Origin: RHKX01 sp963823275
GTDB taxonomy: Bacteria > Actinomycetota > Thermoleophilia > Solirubrobacterales > 70-9
Direction of reading: 5' to 3'
DNA: 64,000 bases
NCBI GenBank assembly: GCA_963823275.1
Contig: CAWGKW010000001.1
Coordinates: 1,178,001-1,242,000, forward strand
The first letter of the stretch is position 1. The number at the start of each line of letters is the position of its first letter. The notes beneath the pieces are model-generated. The model did not search any database. It saw only the letters and a program-made list of their open reading frames with translations, and was not told the DNA's origin. The translations under genes were made by a program, and so were the position numbers. This document shows, piece after piece, positions 17,257-26,974 of this stretch.

Positions 17257-18895
17257 GTGCCCGATCCCTCAGTTGCCCGCTTCCGGCGGATCGTCGCGAC
17301 GGCCTATTCGTATCTCGACGCCCGTCGAAACGAGGTCAACGACCTGAACGTCTACCCGGTCGCCGACGGGGATACGGGCGACAACATGGCGTTGACGATG
17401 CGGGCCGTGCTCGAGGAGCTCGACCGGATCGAAACCCAGGAGGGCGAGGAGGCCGATCGCGACCGAGTTGGTCCACGCGGTCGCCAGGGCCGCGCTGATG
17501 GGCGCGCGTGGAAACTCCGGCGTGATCCTCAGCCAGATCGTTCGCGGCGCGGCCGAGGAGCTCGCCACCCGGCCGGGCGACCTGATCGACCCGGTCCTGG
17601 TCGCCTCGGCATTCTCATCCGCCGCCGACGCCGCGTACGCGTCGGTCCGCAACCCGGCCGAGGGAACGATGCTGACCGTGGTCCGGGCGATGGCGAACTC
17701 GGCCACAATGCACCTGGCTCGGCTCGAGGACTCGAATCTGAGCCTCGATCCGAATCTGTCCCAGGAGGCCCAGGAGCAGATCCTGGCAGCGGTGCTCGAG
17801 GTGATCACGCGCGCCGGGGAGCAGGCGGTGCTGAAGACTCCCGATCAGCTCGAGGTGCTCGCGAAGGCGGGGGTCGTCGACGCCGGCGCCCACGGTCTCG
17901 TCCTGATCATGGCCGGCATCGTCGCCGGCCTCAGGGGCGAGGAGACGCCGCAGGTCGACATCCCCGAGCAGGCCCCGGCCCGATTCTCCGCCCCGCAGCA
18001 CAGCGACAGCCGCTTTCAGTACTGCGTCAACTTCATCGTCCAGGGAACGGAACTCGACGGGCCGTCGTTCGAGGCGCCGCTGCGAGAGCTCGGAGACTCG
18101 ATCCTGATCGTCGGTGATCGCCGCACCCTGCGAGTTCACGTACACACCGACGAGCCGCCGCGCGCCCGCGAGGTGTTCGAGGCCCACGGCACGATCTCCC
18201 AGGTCGACGAGGCCGATATGCGCGAGCAGGTCGCCGAGCGTGAGCGGCGCCTGGCGACCGGTGGCGACAGTTGCGGCATCGTCGCAGTCGTCTCCGGGGA
18301 CGGTCTTCGCCAGCTCTACGAGGAGCTCGGCGCGACCGTGATCGAGGGTGGATCGACGATGAACCCGTCGACCGACGAGCTGCTTGCCGGAATCCATTCG
18401 GTCGGCGCCGAGGGCGTGCTGGTGCTGCCGAACTCCCCGAATGTCGTGATGGCGGCGGAGCATGCCGCCGAGCTCTCCGACCGGCAGGCTCGCGTCCTCG
18501 ACTGCACCTCCCAGCAGGCAGGCCTCGTCGCGATGATCGAACTCGATCCATCGGCGACGCTGGAGGAGAACTCGGGCAGGCTCACCGGGGCCCTCGCCGA
18601 GACCCGGACGGGGGCCGTCGCCCCTGCCGCGCGAGACGATGTCGAGGGGAGATTCGTCCGCGGAGATGCCGTCGGCTTCGTCGACGGGGAGGTGATCGCC
18701 TGGGGTGGGGCGGGCTCGACGCTTGCGGCGACGATCGAAGCCCTCACCGCAGGCGCCGAGATCATCACCATCGTCGAGGGCAGGGCCGCCCCGATCTCCA
18801 TCGACGAGGTCACCGCGTTCGCCCCCGACACGGTCGAGGCCGAGGTGCACCGCGGTGGTCAGCCCCATTACTGGTGGCTGCTCGCCGCCCAGTAG
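17257..18895 (+). pseudogene. fakA: DAK2-domain fatty-acid-kinase-like protein (FakA/YloV) with one apparent +1 frameshift
   Basis: FakA-type proteins phosphorylate fatty acids held by FakB. The N-terminus has VNDLNVYPVADGDTGDNMA, the DAK2 Mg/ATP motif. The frame breaks near 17460 and continues as ARAALMGARGNSGVILSQI, a conserved region that must be joined to it. Removing one base there gives about 545 residues: an N-terminal DhaL-like domain, a middle domain ('FQYCVNFIVQG'), and a C-terminal EDD-like half ('GGSTMNPSTDELL', 'VLPNSPNV'). GTG start. Placement between rpmB and recG is the usual one. FakA is inferred from synteny and domains; no fakB lies here. Confidence 0.82.
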
Positions 18896-18908
18896 ATAGA
18901 TTGGGCCG

Positions 18909-19696
18909 GTGAGTTCCATCGACGGGGGTCCGATCCTCTGGCACATCCCGGTCTCCCACTACAGCGAGAAGGTCCGCTGGGCTCTGGATCTGAAGGGTGT
19001 GGAGGCTGAGCGCAGGGACCCACCACCAGGCGCCCACATGGCGGTCGCGCTGTGGATGACCCGGGGCGCCGCCAAGACCTTTCCCGGTACTCGAGCTCGA
19101 CGGCCACACGATCGGCGACTCGACGGAGATCATCGCCGCGCTCGAGGCGAGGTACCCCGAGCCCGCGCTCTATCCCGAGGATCCTTCCGCCCTCGAGAGG
19201 GCCCTGGCATTGGAGACCTTCTTCGACGAGGAGCTGGGACCGTACTCGCGGCTGCTGGCGTTCCACGAGCTGCGAAACAACCCTCAGGGCCTGGAGGCGT
19301 TCACCGCGGACATCCTCCCGCCTCGACTGGCCGGACAACGAGCGGGTCGTCGCCGTCGCCGCCCGCGGAACGCGACTATTCGCCCAGCTCCGCTACCGGG
19401 TCGCCTCCGACGAGGCGGCTGACGGGGCCAGGGCCAAGATCCTGGCCGCCTTCGACCGGCTCGAGGCCGAGCTCGGCTCCGGCGGCGGCGACTACCTCGT
19501 CGGCGACGACTTCTCGGTGGCCGACCTGACCGCGGCGGCGCTGTTCGTCCCGGTGGTCGACCCGCCGCAGGGCCCGGAGTTGCCGCCTTCCCCGGCGAGC
19601 TATGAGGAGTTCCTCGAGCCCCTGCGCGCCCGGCGCGGGTTCGTCTGGGTCGAGGAGATGTTCGCCCGTCACCGCCAGGATCCGGTCCGCCCCTAG
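18909..19696 (+). pseudogene. Glutathione S-transferase-fold protein with two apparent +1 frameshifts
   Basis: The N-terminal thioredoxin-like half contains HIPVSHYSEKVRWALDLKG, the usual GST start with Ser/Tyr rather than CxxC at the active site. The frame shifts near 19086 (then VLELDGHTIGDSTEIIAALE) and again near 19325 (then WPDNERVVAVAARGT and the C-terminal helical domain with YLVGDDFSVADLTAAALF). Each shift is one surplus base. Repaired length is about 262 residues. GTG start. It interrupts the usual fakA-recG adjacency. Substrate unknown. Confidence 0.75.
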
Positions 19697-19709
19697 GCCC
19701 GAGGGCCCC

Positions 19710-20234
19710 TCACCAGCCCGACGAGCCGGGCATGCCCTTGATCGGCCCCGTGATCTCGGCCGTGACCCAGCCGCCGTAGAAGCCGCCCGGCTGTGGCTCG
19801 ACCGGCTCGTCGTCGAGCAGGCAGTCGACCAGCGACGGATAGAAGGAGACGTAATCCTTGATCTTCGCGAACGGCGCGCTCGGCTCGTGATAGCTCCAGG
19901 CGGCCCGATCGGCCTCAGCGTCGTCGGCATGCACATCGAAGTAGCTCGCCACGCCCTTCCATTCGCAGAAGCTCGAGCCGGGCACGGGACGCAGCGAGCC
20001 CTCGAGGACGTCCTCCGGCGGGATGTAGACGGTCGGCGCGCCGGCGGTCTCGAGGACCCGCACGGCTCGCCCGGTGTCGACGATCACGACATTCCCGAGC
20101 GAGACCCTGACCCGCCGCTCGACCGGCTCCAGACGGGGCGGACGAGGGTAGTCCCAGACGGATTCGCGCGGCAGGCCGTTCTCGGCGACCCCGACGGCTG
20201 GGTCGGGTGTCGGGCGGTTGGCACCGATCGCCAT
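19710..20234 (-). CDS. DUF427 domain protein
   Basis: A 174-residue cytosolic protein. The DUF427 core is visible as VYIPPEDVLEGSL, FCEWKGVASYFDV, AAWSYHEPS and YVSFYPS. The family is small, globular and of unknown function. It runs antiparallel to its neighbours, so the usual fakA-recG co-directional layout is broken here. It is divergent from recG, with 52 bases between the starts. Confidence 0.8.
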   Translation of the reverse strand: MAIGANRPTPDPAVGVAENGLPRESVWDYPRPPRLEPVERRVRVSLGNVVIVDTGRAVRVLETAGAPTVYIPPEDVLEGSLRPVPGSSFCEWKGVASYFDVHADDAEADRAAWSYHEPSAPFAKIKDYVSFYPSLVDCLLDDEPVEPQPGGFYGGWVTAEITGPIKGMPGSSGW

Positions 20235-20286
20235 GGTCCTCAGTCTAGGCAGGCGGTTCCGTGGGCCACGCTCCTATCCTGACCTC

Positions 20287-22541
20287 GTGACGTCCGCTGG
20301 GCCTGCACCGCTCGAGAGCCGCCCGCGAAGGCGGGTTCGGGGCTGCACCGACGGCACTCGGCGGCGGATCCACGACGGTCCGCTCGCTCCTCGACGCCCG
20401 TCTTGCGACCGCCCCCGATCCGGCGAAGCTGCAGCGCCCGCTGACCGACCTGCGTGGCGTCGGCCCGAAGCTGGCCGAGGCCGCGGCACGGATCGGGCTG
20501 CGCACGCTCGCCGACCTGATCGAGCATTACCCGCATGACTACGGCGACCGCTCGTCGGCGACCGAGATCGCGGTGCTCCGGATCGGAGAGCCGGCGACGG
20601 TGGTGGCCGAGGTCCGGAGCGCGCGGCTGCGTCCGACGCGCCGGCGCAATCTCAACATCGTCGAGGCGACGGTCACGGATGGGTCCGCATCGATGAAGGT
20701 CACATGGTTCAACCAGGCCTGGCTCGCCGATCGTCTCAAGCCGGGGGTTCGGCTCTTGCTCAGCGGGCGCCTCGACGACGGCGGGTTTCGCACCCGACGC
20801 ATACGAGATTCTCGATTCCCGCTCCCGCGAGCAGGGTGGGAGACGATCCGATCCGCGATCAGCCCGGACCACCGACCGGGCTGCATACCAGCGGCATCGT
20901 CCCCGTTCATCCGGCGGGGGAGGGGCTGCGCGTCCAGAGGATCCGGGAGTGGGTCTGGTCGGCGTTGGCCCAGGCGCTGACAGGTGCTCGAGCCCCTGCC
21001 GGCCGAGGTCCGGGTTCGTCGTGGGCTATCCGGGTGCGGCCGATGCGCGCGTCGCGGCTCATTTCCCGGCGAGCAGGGAGGCCGCGGCCTCGGCCCGCCG
21101 CCGCCTCGCCTATGAGGAACTTGTTCCTCCATCAGGCCGCTCTGCAGGTTCGCCGGGGTGAGCGCCGCTCGGGGCTCGTAGCCACGCGCCGCTCGAGCCA
21201 TCCGGTGATCTGGTCGGTTCGTGGCTCGACGGTCTGCCGTTCGAGCCGACCGCCGATCAGCTCCGGGCGTTCGACGAGGTCGATGCGGATCTCGAGTCGG
21301 CCCTGCCGATGCAGCGGCTGCTGATGGGAGAGGTCGGCTCAGGCAAGACCGTCGTGGCCCTCTACGCGATGCTTCGCGCGCTCGAGTCGGGCCGGCAGGC
21401 GGCGCTGATGGCGCCGACCGAAACATTCGCCGAGCAGCACTTCTCCACGCTCGAGGCGCTTGCTCGCCGGCTCCGGAACCCCGACCGGGCCTGCTCACCG
21501 GCTCGACTCCGGCGGCGCGCCGTCGCGAGTTGCTCGCCAGGCTCCAGTCCGGGGAGCTGCCTCTGGTCGTCGGCACGCATGCGCTGATCGAGCCGACGGT
21601 GCGGTTCGCCGGGCTGTCGGTGGCCATCGTCGACGAGCAGCACCGATTCGGGGTCGATCAGCGACGAGCTCTCGACGCCAAGGGTGAGACCGCCCCCCAC
21701 GTTCTGCACATGACCGCCACGCCGATCCCACGGACGCTGTCGCTGACGGCGTTCGGCGACCTCGACGTGACGACCCTGCGTGAGCTGCCCGCCGGTCGGC
21801 GGCCGGTCAAGACCTGGCTGGTCGGCGAGGAGCGCCGAGAGGGTGCCTACGACTTCATCCGCGAGCGCTTGGGGGAGGGCAGGCAGGCTTACGTCGTCTG
21901 CCCCCTCGTCAGCGAATCGGCAAGGGATCAGGCGAAGGCGGCGACGGCGGAGGCGGCGCGGCTTGGCCGCCGGGGAGTTCCGCGACTTCAGCGTCGAGGT
22001 CCTGCACGGCCAGATGTCGTCGGCCGACAAGTCGCGGGCGATGGCGACCTTCGCCGACGGCTCCGCTCACTGTGCTCGTCGCGACCAGCGTGATCGAGGT
22101 CGGTATCGACGTCGCCAACGCCACGGTGATGCTGATCGAGGACGCCGATCGCTACGGGCTCAGCCAGCTCCATCAGCTGCGCGGACGGATCGGTCGCGGC
22201 CGTCACGATTCGCAGTGCATTCTGTTCGCCGATCCCGAAACGGACCGCGCCCGGATCCGGCTGGAGGCGCTGGTCCGCGAGCGCGACGGCTTCGAGCTTG
22301 GCCGAGATCGATCTCGGTCTACGCGGCGAGGGGGAGGTGCTCGGAACCCGACAGAGCGGGCTGCCGCGATTTCGGATCGCCAGGCTTCCTGAGGACGCTG
22401 AGCTGCTCGCCGAGGCGCGTTCGGACCTGGCCGCGATCCTCGCCCGCTGCGGCTCTCTCGATGCGCCCGAGCTCGGGCCGCTGCTGGACTTCGACCCGCG
22501 CCCGTTTCGGGGACGAGCGGGCCGAGCCGATCGCGGCCTAG
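20287..22541 (+). pseudogene. recG: ATP-dependent DNA helicase RecG, reading frame changed 13 times
   Basis: RecG remodels stalled forks and Holliday junctions. Protein-level identity is clear: LTDLRGVGPKLAEAAARIG (wedge region), Walker A GEVGSGKT near 21330, DEQHRFG, MTATPIPRTLSLTAFG, and QLRGRIGRG near 22180. No single frame covers it. Frame changes fall near 20330, 20795, 20835, 20983, 21032, 21120, 21187, 21470, 21490, 21967, 22068, 22300 and 22508. Twelve are single surplus bases and one is two bases. Most lie in 2-4-base homopolymers. Joined, the segments give a normal RecG of about 745 residues. GTG start at 20287 (TSAGPAPLE). Confidence 0.9.
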
Positions 22542-22552
22542 GCTGGCCGACG

Positions 22553-23076
22553 ATGCGGGTGGTCGCTGGAGAGCTTGGGAGGCAGGCGCCTGATCGCCCC
22601 GTCCGACGACGCCGTCCGGCCGACCAGCGACCGCGTGCGCGAGGCCCTCTTCTCGATCCTCGGTGACATCGAGGGTGCGGCCGTGCTCGATCCTGTTCAC
22701 CGGAACCGGTGCTCTCGCGATCGAGGCGATCTCGCGTGGTGCCGCCGTCGCGACCCTGGTCGACACCGCGATCGACCCGGCTGAGGCGAACGTTGATGCA
22801 CTCGGGCTCGGCGGCCGGTGCAGCCTGGTCCGGTCCGATGCGATCCGGTTCCTCGAGCGCGACGTGTAGCGTTACGAGCTGATTCTCTGCGACCCGCCCT
22901 ATAGTCTCGCGCCGCGTCTTGCTTCCGACCTCGACAAGCTTCTCCCCGACCGCCTCAGCAGGGGCGGTCGCGTGATCGTCGAGTCGGCAAGGGCGAATCC
23001 CCTCGACCTCGGGATGCCGCTGCTCGATGAGCGCGTCTACGGTTCCACCATGGTCCGCATCCACGGAGACAGCTGA
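22553..23076 (+). pseudogene. rsmD: 16S rRNA (guanine-966 N2) methyltransferase RsmD, two frameshifts and one in-frame stop
   Basis: The start MRVVAGELG continues in a second frame as GGRRLIAPSDDAVRPTSDRVREALF, then in a third as LFTGTGALAIEAISRGA (SAM site), each after one surplus base (near 22574 and 22688). A TAG at 22867-22869 then interrupts the frame just before YELILCDPPY, the catalytic motif. The frame stays open and family-like to the TGA at 23074-23076. Repaired length is about 173 residues. The stop overlaps the coaD ATG. Confidence 0.87.
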
Positions 23077-23573
23077 TGGCCGAGGGCGTCCGTACCGCGA
23101 TCTGCCCCGGCAGCTACGACCCCATCACCAACGGGCACGTGGACATCATCACTCGTACCGCACGGATCTTCGACCGGGTGATCGTCGGGGTCGTCAACCA
23201 GCCGGTCCGCAAGCAGAAGACCCTGTTCTCGGCAGAGGAGCGAGCGGGATTCATCGAGCGGGCGTTGGCTGACGTCGACAACGTCGACGTGATGACCTTC
23301 TCGACCCTGCTCGTGGACTTCGCCCGCGAGAACGGCGCCACGACGATCGTCAAGGGCCTGCGCGCGATCTCCGACTTCGAGTACGAGTTCGAGATGAATC
23401 AGCTGAACCGCAAGCTCGCCCCCGAGATCGAGAGCGCCTTCGTGATGGCGTCGGCCGAATACAGCTTCCTCTCGTCAACCGGCGTCAAGGAGTTGGCGAC
23501 CTTCGGCGGGGATGTACACGACCTGGTTCCCGACGAGGTCGCGGCGGCGCTGAGCGAGCGGATCGCACGCTGA
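23076..23573 (+). CDS. coaD: Phosphopantetheine adenylyltransferase
   Basis: Penultimate step of coenzyme A synthesis. The 165-residue length is typical. Seen: CPGSYDPITNGHVDII with the TxGH nucleotidyltransferase motif (TNGH), VNQPVRKQKTLFS, KGLRAISDFEYEFEMNQLN, and the C-terminal EYSFLSSTGVKELA. The ATG shares its A with the rsmD stop. Unlike its upstream neighbours it is undamaged. Confidence 0.96.
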   Translation: MAEGVRTAICPGSYDPITNGHVDIITRTARIFDRVIVGVVNQPVRKQKTLFSAEERAGFIERALADVDNVDVMTFSTLLVDFARENGATTIVKGLRAISDFEYEFEMNQLNRKLAPEIESAFVMASAEYSFLSSTGVKELATFGGDVHDLVPDEVAAALSERIAR

Positions 23574-23642
23574 GCTGCCTGCGCCGGACGCCCGGGATAT
23601 GGGCAGGAGCTTGCAGTCGATTGCAGAACGATGTCGCGAAGC

Positions 23643-23657
23643 GAGGGTTTTTCCCTC
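23643..23657. terminator. Small hairpin between coaD and the sepIVA-like gene
   Basis: GAGGG-TTTTT-CCCTC, a 5-bp stem with a five-T loop, 70 bases after the coaD stop. It may cap the coaD transcript. It also lies 26 bases before the next start, so a leader role is possible. Confidence 0.35.
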
Positions 23658-23682
23658 CGACCCCTAAGCTTTAGTTGCACTG

Positions 23683-24156
23683 ATGGACGTCCTCGTTCTA
23701 ATAGACAAACTCGACGACCTGATCCACAACGCCAGGCCGGTCCCGCTGACCGACCAGGTGAGGGTCGATCGCGAAGAGATCTACGACCTGCTCGACCAGA
23801 TGCGGGCGACGATCCCTGAGGAGATCAAGCAGGCCCGCTGGATCGTCAAGGAGCGCCAGGAGATGCTCGCCGAGGCGAAGCGCGAGGCCGAGCGCGTCGT
23901 CAAGGAAGCTCGCGACCAACAGGCGCGCCTGATCTCCGAGGAGGAGGTCTACAAGCAGGCCGAGCGCGGCGCCGAGGAGATCCTCGAGGACGCCCGCGAC
24001 ACCGAACGGCAGATTCGCCTCGGAGCCGAGGACTATGCCGACGAGATCCTCTCGACCCTCGAGGTCAACCTGCAGAAGTTCCTCGCCGCCGTGCAGCGCG
24101 GTCGCGACCGGCTCGCCGGCCGCGATGAGGAAATCGAGCCCGCCGAAGTGAGCTGA
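23683..24156 (+). CDS. SepIVA/DivIVA-like coiled-coil cell-division protein
   Basis: A 157-residue protein. The N-terminus (VLIDKLDDLIHNA...VPLTDQVRVD) matches the actinobacterial family near SepIVA, followed by a long heptad-rich, highly charged coil from about residue 45 to 140 (QARWIVKERQEMLAEAKREA). No membrane segment. Its position between coaD and yceD/rpmF also fits that family. Mycobacterial SepIVA takes part in septum and polar growth; the same role here is inference. Confidence 0.65.
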   Translation: MDVLVLIDKLDDLIHNARPVPLTDQVRVDREEIYDLLDQMRATIPEEIKQARWIVKERQEMLAEAKREAERVVKEARDQQARLISEEEVYKQAERGAEEILEDARDTERQIRLGAEDYADEILSTLEVNLQKFLAAVQRGRDRLAGRDEEIEPAEVS

Positions 24157-24163
24157 GGCGACC

Positions 24164-24182
24164 CGAGGCGCTGCGCGCCTCG
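24164..24182. terminator. Hairpin between convergent genes
   Basis: CGAGGCG-CTGCG-CGCCTCG, a perfect 7-bp stem placed 7 bases after the sepIVA-like stop and before the convergent methyltransferase stop. It could serve both strands. No T-tract. Confidence 0.4.
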
Positions 24183-24258
24183 TCGTCATCGGGCGGCGCC
24201 CGGCGGCCCGCGGCCGCATCGCCTCCCGCTTCCTGTTTCCGCTCGGGCTCGGGCCGGC

Positions 24259-24798
24259 TCAGTACGTCGCGCGGATGACCCGCAGGTCGCCTGCGCTCCA
24301 GACCACCTCGCCACCGCTCCATGCGGCCAGGTCCTCGGCGGTCTCCGGGAAATCTCGATCGGGGTCGAGCGCGGTCATCTGCTCGTCGACCTGCACCACG
24401 TCGGCGAGGACCAGCGAGCGTGACTGCTCGCGGACGCGCCGGAAGAGATCCCGCTTGCCCTCGGCCGTCAGGTGGTGGACGCTGAGGACCGCCATCACCA
24501 GATCCCAGGGCCCGTCGGGGAGAGGGTCCTCCATGCGGGCGAGGCGAACCTCGATGCCGAGCTCCCGGGCACGGAAGACCATGTCCGGGCTCGAATCGAG
24601 CCCGGTTATCCGGGCCTCGGGATGGGCCTCGAGCATCCGCCGGGAGGTCTCGCCCGTACCGATGCCGAGATCGAGCACCGTGGCCGGCGGAAACGGCACC
24701 GCGGAGACGGCCGCCTCCTGGAGTTCGTCGAACCCGGGGACCTCCGCCCGCATCATCTGCAGGTAGGTCTCAGGGTCCCAATGGAACTGAGCGCTCAA
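24259..24798 (-). CDS. Class I SAM-dependent methyltransferase
   Basis: A 179-residue protein with the SAM-binding motif VLDLGIGTGETSRRML, an acidic strand-2 end (ITGLDSSPDMV), and 'WDLVMAVLSVHHLTAEGKRDLFRR', typical of small-molecule methyltransferases. The start is a TTG at 24798 with GAGGG 5-9 bases upstream; the frame is open far upstream but that part is antisense to yceD. Divergent from yceD with only 18 bases between the two starts, so their promoters must overlap the opposing coding regions. Substrate unknown. Confidence 0.78.
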   Translation of the reverse strand: MSAQFHWDPETYLQMMRAEVPGFDELQEAAVSAVPFPPATVLDLGIGTGETSRRMLEAHPEARITGLDSSPDMVFRARELGIEVRLARMEDPLPDGPWDLVMAVLSVHHLTAEGKRDLFRRVREQSRSLVLADVVQVDEQMTALDPDRDFPETAEDLAAWSGGEVVWSAGDLRVIRATY

Positions 24799-24816
24799 GG
24801 TACCCTCGGAGACTAG

Positions 24817-25329
24817 ATGGCCGACCCAACGATCGATCTCGAGGCTCTGGGCTTGCGCAGCGGCGAGGCCGCGTGGAGGGAGTCGGAGCTCTCCCCGCCG
24901 GCACCGGTGCTGGGGGGCGAGGAGCTGAGCCTCGAGACCGACCCGGTGGCCTTCCGCGTGGACATCTCCCGGACCAGCTCCGGTTTCGCTCTCCGGCTCC
25001 GCGCCCGGTCGGTTCTCGTCGGCACCTGTGCACGGTGTCTCGGGCCCGCCACGCTCCCCGTCGAGATCGACGCCCGCGAGGTCGACCAGGGTGATGTCCG
25101 CGACGATGAGCTGACCAGCCCCTACGTCGAGGGCGAACGGCTCGATTGCGGCGCCTGGCTGCACGACGCGCTCGTGCTCGCCCTGCCCGAACGCCTGCTC
25201 TGCCGTGCCGACTGCGCCGGATTGTGTGAGGTCTGCGGCATCTCGCTCAACGATCTCGAGCCCGGTAGCCACGTCCACGATCGCCCGCCGGACCCACGTT
25301 TCGCCAAGCTGCGGGACCTGCTCGAATGA
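24817..25329 (+). CDS. YceD/DUF177 family protein
   Basis: A 170-residue protein with the family's CARCL and C-terminal CRADCAGLCEVCG cysteine clusters, which probably bind zinc. YceD homologues sit directly before rpmF in most bacteria and affect 23S rRNA accumulation. The same order holds here, with rpmF 57 bases downstream. Confidence 0.88.
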   Translation: MADPTIDLEALGLRSGEAAWRESELSPPAPVLGGEELSLETDPVAFRVDISRTSSGFALRLRARSVLVGTCARCLGPATLPVEIDAREVDQGDVRDDELTSPYVEGERLDCGAWLHDALVLALPERLLCRADCAGLCEVCGISLNDLEPGSHVHDRPPDPRFAKLRDLLE

Positions 25330-25386
25330 ATCACGCGGCGGGGTGCCGATGCACCCGCGAGCGCTCCCGCTAGGATTCCCGGCCTC

Positions 25387-25602
25387 ATGGCAGTCCCGAA
25401 GAAGCGTCAATCCAGTGCGCGCCGCGATAAGCGTCGTGCCCACGACGCGATCCCCGCGCCTCGCTTGAACGAGTGCCCACAGTGCCACAGCCCCCGGCTG
25501 CCGCATCGCGTTTGCCCGACCTGCGGGACCTATGCGGGTCGTGAGGTCGTCAAGCTCGACGAGACCACGCCTGAGCTCACCGGACGCCCCGAGGGCGAAT
25601 AG
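25387..25602 (+). CDS. rpmF: 50S ribosomal protein L32
   Basis: A 71-residue L32: MAVPKKRQSSARRDKRRAHD, then two CxxC pairs (CPQC and CPTC), so it is the zinc form. A short acidic tail (TPELTGRPEGE) exceeds the usual end by about 10 residues. The stop codon abuts the plsX ATG. Confidence 0.96.
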   Translation: MAVPKKRQSSARRDKRRAHDAIPAPRLNECPQCHSPRLPHRVCPTCGTYAGREVVKLDETTPELTGRPEGE

Positions 25603-26679
25603 ATGGAGGCCCAGGCGGGGCGCCCGCCTGGCGCTCCGCCGGCTGACCGGGTGACCGTGGCGTTCGACGCACTCGGCGCCGAGGCGGGTCCCGAAGTCGT
25701 CGTCGAGGGCGTGCGGGCCGTTGCCGCCGAGGGCATCGGCGTGAGGGTGTTCGGGCGAACGGCCGACCTGAGCGAGCTCGGATCCGTCAATGGGGTCGAG
25801 GTGATCGAGACGAGCGAGTCGATCGGCAACGACGAGGAGCCGGTCCGGGCCGTGCGCTCGCGCCCGGAGGCGTCGATCGTCCGCGCCGCCGGCGATGTCG
25901 CCGCCGGCAACTCGAATGCGCTCGCGAGCCCGGGGTCCACCGGTGCGACGATGACCGCCGCGTTGTTCGCGCTGAAGCGCATCCGCTCGGTGCAGCGCCC
26001 GGCGCTCGCCGTCGAGATCCCCGCGCCGGGCCGTGACCGGCCGCTGCTGATGCTCGACGTCGGCGCCAACAGCGATGCCCGCTCGTCACATCTGGTCCAG
26101 TTTGCCCACCTCGGTTCGGCCTTCGCCGAGGCCGTGCTCGACGTCGCCGAGCCGCGCGTAGCCCTGCTCTCGGTCGGCTCGGAGGCGAAGAAGGGCAGTG
26201 CGATAGTCGTCGAGGCTCACGATTCCCTGCTCCGGGCCTCCGGGGTCGATTTCATCGGCAACGTCGAGGGACGGGACCTGCTCGATCCCGAGGCCGACGT
26301 GATCGTCACCGACGGGTTCACCGGGAACGTGGTCCTGAAGACCATCGAGGGGACCGCGAGGTCGGTTGCCGACGCGGTCCGCGCCGCGGCTCGATCGGGT
26401 CCCCGCGCCGCAGCCGGAGGCTTGCTGTTGCGGCCGGCCCTCGGGGGGCTCAGGGCCGACATGGATCCCGATGGAACCGGGGGCGCGATCCTGCTCGGCC
26501 TGCGCGGTGTCGCGGTCGTCGGCCACGGATCCGCGGGCGCGCTCGGGGTCGCGAATCAGATTCGCCTGGCGGCGCGAGCCGTCAGCGAGCGTGCGGTCGA
26601 GCGCACCGAGGAGTTGATCGAGCGCTCCGGGGTCGGGCGCGGCGCGATTCGCGGATCCCGGGAAGCACCCGAGTCGTGA
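25603..26679 (+). CDS. plsX: Acyl-ACP:phosphate acyltransferase PlsX
   Basis: Converts acyl-ACP to acyl-phosphate for phospholipid synthesis. A 358-residue protein with VTVAFDALGAEAGPEVVVEG near the start, GNSNALASPGSTGATM, LLMLDVGANSD, GFTGNVVLKTIEGTA, and GGAILLGLRGVAVVGHGS. It begins immediately after the rpmF stop and is followed by acpP. The nucleotide-proximal MGGDxxP motif of many PlsX proteins reads as DALGAEAGP here, a divergent form. Confidence 0.9.
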   Translation: MEAQAGRPPGAPPADRVTVAFDALGAEAGPEVVVEGVRAVAAEGIGVRVFGRTADLSELGSVNGVEVIETSESIGNDEEPVRAVRSRPEASIVRAAGDVAAGNSNALASPGSTGATMTAALFALKRIRSVQRPALAVEIPAPGRDRPLLMLDVGANSDARSSHLVQFAHLGSAFAEAVLDVAEPRVALLSVGSEAKKGSAIVVEAHDSLLRASGVDFIGNVEGRDLLDPEADVIVTDGFTGNVVLKTIEGTARSVADAVRAAARSGPRAAAGGLLLRPALGGLRADMDPDGTGGAILLGLRGVAVVGHGSAGALGVANQIRLAARAVSERAVERTEELIERSGVGRGAIRGSREAPES

Positions 26680-26695
26680 TACACCATTGCCACCG

Positions 26696-26974
26696 ATGAC
26701 CGTCAGCACCGAAGCCAGCCCGCCGGCCGATCGCGGTTCCATCTTCGGCATGGTCAGAGACCACCTGAGCGCCGAGCTCGAGGTCGCGCCGGAGGAGATC
26801 ACCGACGAGACCCGTTTCCGGGACGACCTCGACGCCGATTCGCTCGACCTCTACGAGCTCGTGATGGAACTCGAGGACACCTATGGAATCCCGATGAGCG
26901 AGGACGAGGCGGCCAAGATCGAGACCGTGGGCGCCGCAGTCGATTTCGTCTTCGAGCGGCTCCCCGGTGCCTGA
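26696..26974 (+). CDS. acpP: Acyl carrier protein
   Basis: A 92-residue acidic helical protein. DLDADSLDLYELVMELE carries the Ser that takes 4'-phosphopantetheine (DSL). The rest matches AcpP (FGMVRDHLSAELEV, EEITDETRF). Start ATG at 26696, with a TTG three codons upstream. Its end overlaps the rnc GTG by 8 bases. It has an N-terminal extension of about 12 residues compared with E. coli AcpP. Confidence 0.93.
   Translation: MTVSTEASPPADRGSIFGMVRDHLSAELEVAPEEITDETRFRDDLDADSLDLYELVMELEDTYGIPMSEDEAAKIETVGAAVDFVFERLPGA

Noticed and set aside
20287..22541. Programmed +1 frameshifting in recG
   Set aside because: Thirteen sites with no common slippery sequence or stop-codon context, and surplus bases mainly in homopolymers, do not fit a programmed mechanism.
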